Below, piece by piece: positions 1-6,131 of a stretch of 8,151 nt of DNA. Where the stretch lies: positions 1-8,151 of the forward strand of contig JAEWRC010000087.1 in NCBI GenBank assembly GCA_023460175.1, given 5' to 3'. The notes beneath the pieces were generated by a model. The model did not search any database, was not told the DNA's origin, and saw only the letters and a list, made by a program, of their open reading frames with translations. Both the position numbers and the translations under genes were made by a program. How positions within the stretch are numbered: the stretch's first letter is position 1; every line of letters starts with the position of its first letter. The DNA comes from Actinomycetes bacterium (GTDB lineage Bacteria > Actinomycetota > Actinomycetes > Mycobacteriales > Mycobacteriaceae).

Positions 1-1
1 G

Positions 2-121
2 AGGCCCGACCAGAAAACCACAGGAAAAGCTGGACAGACCAGCGACTACCTCGTGCTCACACCCCTGCAGACCGAAAAACAGCCACAACAGACACATCAA
101 CCACTTCAGTCCACGGATTGA
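2..121 (+). CDS. possible 3' end of an unidentified gene (partial)
   Basis: The frame starting at base 2 stays open to a TGA at 119-121, giving a 39-residue tail rich in Gln and Thr (it begins RPDQKTTGK and ends LQSTD). It would end two bases before the stop codon of the convergent DinB gene, a common arrangement for adjacent convergent genes. The segment has many A/C runs and is clearly less GC-rich than the rest of the window, which could mark transferred DNA or simply an intergenic stretch. The opposite strand is also open over most of it, so coding is not proven. I do not recognise a family. Confidence 0.22.
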   Translation, partial: RPDQKTTGKAGQTSDYLVLTPLQTEKQPQQTHQPLQSTD

Positions 122-123
122 GG

Positions 124-615
124 CTAAACGCCGGTCGCGCCGTCGATGCGTTCCCGGATCAGGTCGGCATGCCCGCAGTGGCGGGCGTATTCGGCGATCA
201 TGTGCAGGTAGATCCAGCGCAGGCTCACCTCACCGCCTATGAACGAGCTGGTGTCGTCGAGCCCGCGAGCCGCGCAGTTGGTGCGCGCACGGTCGATCTC
301 ATCGCACCAAATCTGGGCCGCCGCCCGGTATGACGAGTCGGGCGACAGCTCGAAGCCGCCGGAGTGGCCGTCGGGGTGTTCGCACGGGCCGAAGATCGGG
401 GCCACCTGCTCGCCGGTGAGGACCCGGCGGAACCAATTGCGTTCCACCTCCGCCGCGTGCTGAACCAGCCCCAGCAGCGTCATCTCCGACGGCGCAACCG
501 AAGCCAGCCGAAGTTGATCGTCGTCGAGGCCGTCGCACTTGGCGGCCAGCGTGGCGCGGTAGAAGTCCAGCCAGCCCGCCAGCGTGGTGTGCTCATCGGC
601 GTTCAGCGGCGGCAT
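124..615 (-). CDS. DinB-like DUF664 family protein
   Basis: A 163-residue protein of the DinB/YfiT four-helix-bundle superfamily, DUF664 branch, common in several copies in mycobacteria and streptomycetes. Seen: an N-terminal segment beginning MPPLNADEHTTLAGWLDFYR, the motif LLGLVQHAAEVERNWF around residues 47-62, and a C-terminal HMIAEYARHCGHADLIRE stretch. His53 and the His138/146/149 group are the likely metal ligands. Relatives include metal-dependent thiol transferases that use bacillithiol or mycothiol, so mycothiol-dependent chemistry in the cytoplasm is possible but not shown. I chose ATG at 615 because family homology begins there. GTG codons at 636 and 642 are alternatives. An ATG at 684 would start inside the palindrome and is unlikely. 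It is transcribed divergently from the toxin-antitoxin pair. Confidence 0.85.
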   Translation of the reverse strand: MPPLNADEHTTLAGWLDFYRATLAAKCDGLDDDQLRLASVAPSEMTLLGLVQHAAEVERNWFRRVLTGEQVAPIFGPCEHPDGHSGGFELSPDSSYRAAAQIWCDEIDRARTNCAARGLDDTSSFIGGEVSLRWIYLHMIAEYARHCGHADLIRERIDGATGV

Positions 616-670
616 CGGTCGTTCACGTGCTGTCACGTTCACCGATCGTAGGCTGCGCAATCCGCTGGAC

Positions 671-698
671 TTATATAGTCGCATAAGCGACTATATAA
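671..698. promoter_or_regulatory. perfect 12-bp inverted repeat, probable operator/promoter of the toxin-antitoxin pair
   Basis: Left arm TTATATAGTCGC (671-682), spacer ATAA (683-686), right arm GCGACTATATAA (687-698); the two arms are exact reverse complements. It ends three bases before the ATG at 702. The arms carry -10-like hexamers: TATAGT at 674-679 and a perfect TATAAT at 694-699, so a bound dimer would cover the core promoter. AbiE-type antitoxins are known to repress their own operons by binding inverted repeats, which makes autoregulation the natural reading. The symmetrical AT-rich ends also offer a -10 on the minus strand for the DinB gene. Binding is inferred. Confidence 0.75.
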
Positions 699-701
699 TC
701 T

Positions 702-1379
702 ATGACCGATGAGATGGCCCTCGCAGAGGCGGCCGAGATACTCGGAGTCACGCAACGGCAAGCGCAGCGACTGGCCGCCGGCGGCGAACTCGGGTATGTG
801 CGCCTCGTCGGCCGCACCGCTGTCGTCAAGTCGGCGGCGGTCCACAGGGCCAAGAACAACGGCACCACGAGCAAAGGCCGGCCAGCGTTCCCGACAACAG
901 CCTGGACGGCGCTTGCACTGCTGTCCGGACGAGTGCCCGACGGGCGCAACGAAATGCGCATCGCCGATCGGCTGGCCGCCATGACCCCGATCGAAGTGGC
1001 GCGCTTCGCTCGGCGCCGCGCAACGGTAAGGAGCCTGCGCCTTACCATGCGCATGGCGCCCAACACCCTGGTCACCCACCTCCAGAACAAGGGGATGAAG
1101 CCGACGGGCCTCATGTCGCAACTGGCAGTCAAATGGGGCCTGGCTACTGACAACGCCGCGCTGATCGACGGGTACCTCTACGTAGGCCCAGACCGCACAC
1201 TGCGTGATCTCAAATTGCGAGAGGATCCGGGCGGTCAGATTTCATTGCGCCTGCTCGACCTTCCGGTAGACCCGCTACCCGACGCTGCGGTCGCGCTCGA
1301 TCTGATGGAGTCGATGGACTCCAGGGCGCGCAGTGTCGGCAGGGACCAACTGGTAGAGATGATCGGCCGACTTCGTTGA
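702..1379 (+). CDS. HTH-domain antitoxin/regulator of an AbiE-like toxin-antitoxin pair
   Basis: A 225-residue protein. Residues 6-50 form an excisionase/MerR-like helix-turn-helix (LAEAAEILGVTQRQAQRLAA, then a GYVRLVGRTAVVKSAAV wing). Next comes GRPAFPTTAWTALALLSG (59-76), a linker typical of actinobacterial HTH proteins located before nucleotidyltransferase toxins. The C-terminal two thirds (about 77-225) are basic at first (FARRRATVRSLRLTMRM) and probably bind the toxin. The stop overlaps the toxin start by 4 bases, so the two are translationally coupled with the antitoxin first, as in AbiE/MenAT systems. It probably represses its own operon through the palindrome just upstream. No Shine-Dalgarno is visible before ATG 702; a leaderless or very short-leader mRNA, or initiation at the in-frame ATG 714 (Met5), is possible. 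The antitoxin role is inferred mainly from its partner. Confidence 0.78.
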   Translation: MTDEMALAEAAEILGVTQRQAQRLAAGGELGYVRLVGRTAVVKSAAVHRAKNNGTTSKGRPAFPTTAWTALALLSGRVPDGRNEMRIADRLAAMTPIEVARFARRRATVRSLRLTMRMAPNTLVTHLQNKGMKPTGLMSQLAVKWGLATDNAALIDGYLYVGPDRTLRDLKLREDPGGQISLRLLDLPVDPLPDAAVALDLMESMDSRARSVGRDQLVEMIGRLR

Positions 1380-2143
1380 CCGATCGAGAGCGCTGGGACA
1401 TCAGCCCCCCACCGGGCGGTTGGGCGCACCCGTGGCCGCTCGCCGTCGAAGTCGCCGCCGCGTTACCCGAATTCAGCTGGACGCTTGTCGGCGGACTGAT
1501 GGTGCAGGTGCACGCCGCGCGTATTGGCGTGCGACATCGGCCAACCGAGGACATCGACATCGTGTTGCACGTTGAGACGGACGCAATCAGCTTCGCAGAC
1601 GCTCGCGAACGACTCGAGAGCCTTGGCTTCGTGCTGCGGAGACCGAATAAACCGAGCGGGTTCATCCACTGCTTCGAGCGTGGTTCCGACATTGTCGATG
1701 TGATGGTCGCAGATCACCTGCAGCACCCACCGAAGGCCCTGGGCCATCGAGTGTTTCGTGTGCCCGGCAGCACTGGAGCATTACAGCGCACGGTGAACGT
1801 GACCCTTCACATCGATTCGAAACCAGTGCGGTTCAGCCTGCCCTCCGTGATCGCGGCCCTTGGGCTGAAAGGCGCGGCCTACACCGCTGACAACCGGGAT
1901 GCGGAGCGCCACCTCCGGGACGCGGCGGTCCTCGCCTGCTGCATCGACGATCCCGAGGCCGTCGCTGACCAGGTGCGCGGCAGCGACCGCGGACGCATCC
2001 AGAAGCTCTGGCATGAACTCAAAGCACAGCAACATCCGGCCTGGCTGCTGATCGGGAGCACCGAGCAGCGGGAGTATGGGTACAACGCCCTGTCAGATCT
2101 GGTCGAGTTGCTGCTGGGTTCCGGCCAGTCGCCGCGCCCATAG
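1376..2143 (+). CDS. AbiEii/MenT-like nucleotidyltransferase toxin
   Basis: A 255-residue protein with a DNA polymerase beta-type nucleotidyltransferase fold. Visible signatures: LVGGLMVQVH (Gly39-Gly40 loop), RPTEDIDIVL with paired metal-binding Asp59 and Asp61, a probable third acidic strand at DIVDVMVAD (Asp108), and a C-terminal helical segment LGLKGAAYTADNRDAERHLRD with Lys165, Arg178 and Asp182, like the K...R.KD..D region of the family. AbiEii and mycobacterial MenT toxins transfer nucleotides, and MenT3 modifies tRNA acceptor ends to block translation. A similar cytoplasmic role in growth arrest or phage defence is inferred, and the true target is unknown. The start is TTG at 1376, overlapping the TGA of the antitoxin (TTGA). 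The length fits the family and no catalytic residue appears lost, so the toxin is probably intact. Confidence 0.83.
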   Translation: MTDRERWDISPPPGGWAHPWPLAVEVAAALPEFSWTLVGGLMVQVHAARIGVRHRPTEDIDIVLHVETDAISFADARERLESLGFVLRRPNKPSGFIHCFERGSDIVDVMVADHLQHPPKALGHRVFRVPGSTGALQRTVNVTLHIDSKPVRFSLPSVIAALGLKGAAYTADNRDAERHLRDAAVLACCIDDPEAVADQVRGSDRGRIQKLWHELKAQQHPAWLLIGSTEQREYGYNALSDLVELLLGSGQSPRP

Positions 2144-2201
2144 GCATTCCTGCGAGCAACGGCCGAGGCCGCGCTGGTGCCGCATCCAACACCAAGCTCT
2201 A

Positions 2202-2224
2202 GCCAGATAGATGCCCCATCTGGC
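2202..2224. promoter_or_regulatory. inverted repeat upstream of the monooxygenase operon, candidate TetR operator
   Basis: GCCAGAT (2202-2208) and ATCTGGC (2218-2224) are exact reverse complements separated by nine bases. They lie 65 bases before the first codon of the BVMO gene, in the 146-base gap after the toxin gene. The size and position suit a TetR-family dimer site, and the second gene of the operon encodes such a protein. No convincing -35/-10 pair could be fixed around it. Operator function is inferred. Confidence 0.5.
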
Positions 2225-2275
2225 AAGATGCTCCTACGTCTGTTCAGTAGACACACCGTCCACCGAAATTCTGCG

Positions 2276-2280
2276 AGGAG
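2276..2280 (+). promoter_or_regulatory. Shine-Dalgarno of the BVMO gene
   Basis: AGGAG nine bases before the ATG at 2290. It supports that start and marks the 5' end of the operon's coding part. Confidence 0.75.
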
Positions 2281-2289
2281 CGCGACGAG

Positions 2290-4116
2290 ATGCCAGAGAC
2301 GGCCACTCCCCTGGGACCCAAGCCGGCGGAGTACGACGCCGAGTGGGTGCGCGCGAAGTACGCGATCGAACGCGACAAGCGCCTGCGGCCCGACGCGGTG
2401 GACCAGTTCGTCGAGGTCACCGCCGATTTCTCGCATTACGCCGACGACCCGTGGACCGAACGGGTCGAGCGCGACCCGGTGCGCGACCACGTGCAGGTGG
2501 CGATCATCGGCGCGGGCCTGGGCAGCATCCTGGCCGCGGCGCGCCTGCAGGAAGCCGGCATCACCGACATCCGGATGATCGACACCGCCGGCGACTTCGG
2601 CGGCACCTGGTACTGGAACCGCTACCCGGGCGTGCAGTGCGACGTCGAGTCCTACATCTACCTGCCGCTGCTCGAGGAGCTCAACTACATCCCGAGCGAG
2701 CGCTACGCCCACGGCCCGGAGATCCGGGAGCATCTGCAGAACTGCGCCAAGCACTACGGCTTGTACGAGAACGCGCTGCTGCAGACCACCGTCACCGGCA
2801 TGCAGTGGGACGAGCAGGCCACGCAGTGGCGGATCACCACCGACCGCGACGACGACTTCACCGCCACCATGGTCGCGGTGTCGCCGGGTTCGCTGACCCG
2901 CCCGAAACTGCCCGGCATCCCGGGGATCAACGAGTTCCGCGGACACACCTTCCACACCAGCCGCTGGGACTTCGACTACACCGGCGGCGACGAGACCGGT
3001 GGGCTCACCAAGGTGGCCGACAAGCGCGTCGGCGTCATCGGCACCGGTTCCACGGGGCTGCAATGCATTCCGTACCTGGGTGAGTACGCCGAGCAGCTGT
3101 ACGTGTTCCAGCGGACCCCGAGCACGGTCTCCGAGCGCGGCAACCGGCCCACCGATCCGCAGTGGGCGGCCCGCCTCGAACCGGGCTGGCAACGCGAGCG
3201 GATGGAGAACTTCACCCGCGTCACCTGCGGTGTCGAGATGGAACTCGATCTCACCGACGACGGCTGGACCCAGAAGGCGCTCGCGCTCTCCGAGCCCGCC
3301 GTGGCCCGGGAGACCGCGCGCCTGGGCCGGGAGATGACCCTCGAGGAGATCACCGAGTTCCTGTTTCGCGCCGACTGGGACGCGATGGAGCGGTTGCGCG
3401 CGCGCATCGACGCGACGGTGCGCGACCCCAAAACCGCTGAGGCGCTGAAGCCCTGGTACCGGCTCAACTGCAAGCGCCCCGGTTACCACGACCAATACCT
3501 GGACACTTTCAACCGGCCGAACGTCACCCTGGTCGACACCGACGGCCGCGGGGTAGAGCGTTTCACCGAGACCGCCGTGGTGGTCGACGGGGTGGAGTAC
3601 GAACTCGACGCGCTGGTGTTCGCCACCGGATTCGAGGTGGGCACCGAGTTCACCCGTCGACTGGGGTTCGAGATCGTCGGCCGCGACGGCGTGGCGCTGT
3701 CCCAGAAGTGGGCCAAGGGCATGCGGACCCTGCACGGCCTGCAGACCCACGGCTTCCCGAACTGCTTCTTCCTGGGCTACACGCAGTCCGGGGTCTCCCC
3801 CAACTACACCCACACCGCCGAGGAGCGCGCGCGGCACTTCGCCTATTTGGTACGCACTTTCGTCGACCGCGGCGCATCGACCATCGAGGCCACCGAGGCC
3901 GCCGAAGAGCAGTGGCTGGCGGCCATGGAGGCATCCTCGGAGAAGCCCAAGGCCTTCTACGCCGAGTGCACACCGAGCTACCTGAGTTCCGAGGGCGACA
4001 AGGAGAATCCGCACGGGATGCTGTCGACCAACTTCGGCGGTAAACCCGTCGAGTTCTTCGACATGCTGGCCCAGTGGCGGGCGTCGGGTCAGCTGGAGGG
4101 GGTGACCCTTGCGTGA
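2290..4116 (+). CDS. FAD-dependent Baeyer-Villiger monooxygenase
   Basis: A 608-residue class B flavoprotein monooxygenase: it uses NADPH and O2 to insert oxygen next to a carbonyl (ketone to ester or lactone) or to oxidise sulfur or nitrogen. Seen in order: an N-terminal extension of about 65 residues (KYAIERDKRLRPD), FAD Rossmann motif GAGLGS (74-79), DFGGTWYWNRYPG (102-114), the BVMO fingerprint F-x-G-x3-H-x3-W-D at Phe216, Gly218, His222, Trp226 and Asp227, a second Rossmann motif GTGSTG (251-256) for NADPH, CKRPGYHDQYLDTFNRPNV with Lys395-Arg396 matching the catalytic Lys/Arg region of phenylacetone monooxygenase, and FATGF (444-448). The length and extension recall larger BVMOs such as cyclopentadecanone monooxygenase; the substrate cannot be deduced. 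Odd point: the first dinucleotide motif ends in Ser79 where Gly is usual. It heads an operon with a TetR and an FMN monooxygenase and overlaps the TetR start. Confidence 0.95.
   Translation: MPETATPLGPKPAEYDAEWVRAKYAIERDKRLRPDAVDQFVEVTADFSHYADDPWTERVERDPVRDHVQVAIIGAGLGSILAAARLQEAGITDIRMIDTAGDFGGTWYWNRYPGVQCDVESYIYLPLLEELNYIPSERYAHGPEIREHLQNCAKHYGLYENALLQTTVTGMQWDEQATQWRITTDRDDDFTATMVAVSPGSLTRPKLPGIPGINEFRGHTFHTSRWDFDYTGGDETGGLTKVADKRVGVIGTGSTGLQCIPYLGEYAEQLYVFQRTPSTVSERGNRPTDPQWAARLEPGWQRERMENFTRVTCGVEMELDLTDDGWTQKALALSEPAVARETARLGREMTLEEITEFLFRADWDAMERLRARIDATVRDPKTAEALKPWYRLNCKRPGYHDQYLDTFNRPNVTLVDTDGRGVERFTETAVVVDGVEYELDALVFATGFEVGTEFTRRLGFEIVGRDGVALSQKWAKGMRTLHGLQTHGFPNCFFLGYTQSGVSPNYTHTAEERARHFAYLVRTFVDRGASTIEATEAAEEQWLAAMEASSEKPKAFYAECTPSYLSSEGDKENPHGMLSTNFGGKPVEFFDMLAQWRASGQLEGVTLA
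4095..4100 (+). promoter_or_regulatory. Shine-Dalgarno deciding the TetR start
   Basis: GGAGGG lies inside the end of the BVMO gene, about 12 bases before the GTG at 4113. It supports this GTG over the upstream in-frame ATG at 4074, which would create a 42-base overlap and a non-conserved Gly-rich start. Confidence 0.5.
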
Positions 4117-4727
4117 CCGACACCACTGAGGTCACCGAAACCGAGGCCGCCGCACCGAAACTCACGATGCGCGACCGGCATCGCATCATGACCCGCGAGC
4201 ACATCGAGGCCGCGGCGCTCGAGGCGTTCGCCGAACGCGGCTATGTCGCGGTCACCATCGACGACATCGTGCGGCGCGCCGGCATCGGCCGGGCCACGTT
4301 CTACCTGCATTTCGACAGCAAGGCCGCGGTGCTACGCGAGCTGCGCAACACCCGGATGACGGTCTGGGCCCAGGAGGACGCACCGCGCGGCGGCAAGTCG
4401 GGCCGCCCGTCCATCCGGGCCTTCTTCGAGAAGGTCGTGGACTTCTACACCTCGGCCCCGGAGCTCTATACCGCCCTGCACCAGGCCCGCGCTGCCGACC
4501 CGGAGTTCGCCGAGGCGCACCGCGCCACCATGGAGGCCAACGTCGAGGAGTGGGTCCGCGCCGACGCCATGCCGGGCGCCACCGAGGCGCAGCTGCGGCT
4601 GGCCATCGCGATGATGTACACCATGGTCGACTCCTTCATGCATCTGTGGTTGGTCGACGGTTGGCCGCTGGACCGCGAGGCCGCCATCGAGGCGATGACC
4701 GACGCCCTGCACGCCACGATGCGCTGA
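4113..4727 (+). CDS. TetR-family transcriptional regulator
   Basis: A 204-residue cytoplasmic repressor-type protein. After a disordered acidic leader (1-17), the N-terminal DNA-binding domain runs about 20-70: HIEAAALEAFAERGYVAVTI, then the helix-turn-helix IDDIVRRAGIGRATFYLHF (49-67) and the usual DSKAAVL. The remaining helices (about 80-204) form the ligand-binding and dimer domain, with no family-specific signature I can name. The GTG start shares four bases with the BVMO stop (GTGA), implying translational coupling. The LLM gene follows after 28 bases. The likely job is ligand-responsive control of this same operon, probably through the inverted repeat at 2202-2224. Known mycobacterial BVMO/TetR pairs such as EthA/EthR are divergent, so this co-directional, mid-operon placement differs. 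Confidence 0.92.
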   Translation: MTDTTEVTETEAAAPKLTMRDRHRIMTREHIEAAALEAFAERGYVAVTIDDIVRRAGIGRATFYLHFDSKAAVLRELRNTRMTVWAQEDAPRGGKSGRPSIRAFFEKVVDFYTSAPELYTALHQARAADPEFAEAHRATMEANVEEWVRADAMPGATEAQLRLAIAMMYTMVDSFMHLWLVDGWPLDREAAIEAMTDALHATMR

Positions 4728-4746
4728 ATTCCCGAGAACCCTTGAT

Positions 4747-4751
4747 AGGAG
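4747..4751 (+). promoter_or_regulatory. Shine-Dalgarno of the luciferase-like monooxygenase gene
   Basis: AGGAG four bases before the ATG at 4756; it lies in the 28-base gap after the TetR stop, which holds no evident terminator, so read-through from the upstream genes is expected. Confidence 0.7.
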
Positions 4752-4755
4752 CACG

Positions 4756-6054
4756 ATGTCGGAAAAACGTTATCTGCATCTGAACCTGGTGGCCAACGAC
4801 ATCAACCTGCACCAGGGGGCCTACGGCTTCGAGCAGGCGCACGGCATCGCCCCGCGCAGCACGTTCGAGCGTCTGCTCGAGTACGGCCGCTTCGGCGACG
4901 AGGGACTGTTCACCGCGCTGTTCGTCGGGGACATCCCGGGCATGCAGGGGTCGCCGGCCTTCGACGGCGGCCCGGCCGAGCCTATCACCGCGCTGACCGC
5001 GATTTCGCAGCACACCAAGCACGTTGGGCTCATCGCGACGGCGTCGACGACGTTCTACGACCCCTACAACCTGGCCCGGCTGCTGGCCTCCCTCGATCAG
5101 GCCTCCGACGGGCGCGCCGGCTACAACGCGGTCACCTCGGTGATCGACGACTTCGCGCTGAACTACAACCTGGTGCGGCATCTGGACCGCGAGGAGCGCT
5201 ATGCGCGGGCCGACGAGTTCCTGCAGGTGCTGCGCGGGCTGTGGGACAACCGCGAACTGCGCCGCGATCCCGACGGCCTGACCCGGTTCTACGCGAAGCC
5301 GATCAACCACCGCGGCAACCTGTTCCAGGTCACCGGACCGCTCAACGTCGCGCCCAGCCGGCAGGGCCGGCCGCTGATCGCCCAGGCCGGCGGGTCCGGG
5401 GCGGGCATCCGCGTGGCGGCCAAGCACGCCGAGATGGTGTTCACCAACTCCTCGACCCGCGACACCGCCGCGGTCTACCGGGAGACGCTGGACAAGGCAC
5501 TCGCCGAGGGGGGCCGCGCCCCCGGCTCGGTGCCGGCGATCCCCGGGCTCATCCCCTACCTGGGCCGCACCGCCAAGGAGGCCGAGGAGAAACTGCACGA
5601 ACTGGACAGCCACGTCAACTGGGCGCCCATCGCCCCCTTCGCGCTGGGTCAGTTCGGCATCCAGATCCCGGTGGGCGACATCAACGACCCGTTCCCCGTC
5701 GACCTGCTGCCCCGCCCCGAGGACGTCGAGAAGACCATCAAGAGCACCTTCGGCAACTACGTCGGGCTCTACAACTGGATCCAGGAACGGCCCGGGGTGA
5801 CCGTCCGCGACGTCGTCGCGCAGGCGGTGGGCCGCGGCGGCGCCACGCACCGCAAGTTCGTCGGCTCTTACGACGACCTGGTCGACGACTTCGCGGCCTG
5901 GCATGAAGACGGCAACGTCGGCGGGTTCAACCTGATGTTCTCCGCCGGCGCCCAGTCCATCCAGGAGTTCATCGACGAGGTGGTCCCCCGGCTCATCGAC
6001 CGCGGGATCTACCGCGGCACCCCACACGATCGCCCGCTGCGCGAACGGTTCTGA
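4756..6054 (+). CDS. FMN-dependent luciferase-like monooxygenase (NtaA/SnaA/DszA group)
   Basis: A 432-residue flavin-dependent monooxygenase of the bacterial luciferase superfamily (TIM-barrel), close in length to NtaA, SnaA and DszA (about 420-455). Signatures: an N-terminal strand KRYLHLNLVANDINLHQGAY, FVGDIPG (56-62), TTFYDPYNLARLLASLDQAS followed by GRAGYNAVTS (119-128), equivalent to the G-R-x-G-W-N-x-V-T-S signature of the group, the flavin phosphate loop QAGGSGAG (210-217) followed by AAKHAEMVF, and a C-terminal IDEVVPRLIDRGIYR. Such enzymes use reduced FMN supplied by a separate reductase to cleave C-N or C-S bonds or hydroxylate substrates; no reductase gene is in the window. It is the third gene of the BVMO/TetR operon, suggesting consecutive oxygenation steps on one compound. 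The substrate is not identifiable. Confidence 0.93.
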   Translation: MSEKRYLHLNLVANDINLHQGAYGFEQAHGIAPRSTFERLLEYGRFGDEGLFTALFVGDIPGMQGSPAFDGGPAEPITALTAISQHTKHVGLIATASTTFYDPYNLARLLASLDQASDGRAGYNAVTSVIDDFALNYNLVRHLDREERYARADEFLQVLRGLWDNRELRRDPDGLTRFYAKPINHRGNLFQVTGPLNVAPSRQGRPLIAQAGGSGAGIRVAAKHAEMVFTNSSTRDTAAVYRETLDKALAEGGRAPGSVPAIPGLIPYLGRTAKEAEEKLHELDSHVNWAPIAPFALGQFGIQIPVGDINDPFPVDLLPRPEDVEKTIKSTFGNYVGLYNWIQERPGVTVRDVVAQAVGRGGATHRKFVGSYDDLVDDFAAWHEDGNVGGFNLMFSAGAQSIQEFIDEVVPRLIDRGIYRGTPHDRPLRERF

Positions 6055-6131
6055 CCCACTGTGGGCCGGCGGAAATGGCGAACAGAGCCGCTTCGCGTCG
6101 GCGCAGGACTGCACACAGGTAGACTCCTCGG

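Noticed and set aside
616..684. Longer DinB start at ATG 684
   Set aside because: The added residues (MRLYKSSGLRSL...) do not resemble the family and the codon lies inside the palindrome; ATG 615 fits the conserved N-terminus.
1879..4014. Long minus-strand open frame opposite the BVMO gene
   Set aside because: It is a GC-rich antisense shadow without recognisable domains, while the plus strand has complete BVMO signatures.
4074..4112. Longer TetR start at ATG 4074
   Set aside because: It would overlap the BVMO gene by 43 bases with a low-complexity Gly-rich start; GTG 4113 has a GGAGGG ahead and the usual stop/start overlap.
6055..6071. CCCACTGTGGG palindrome after the luciferase-like gene as a terminator
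   Set aside because: The one-base centre leaves no workable loop and no T-run follows.
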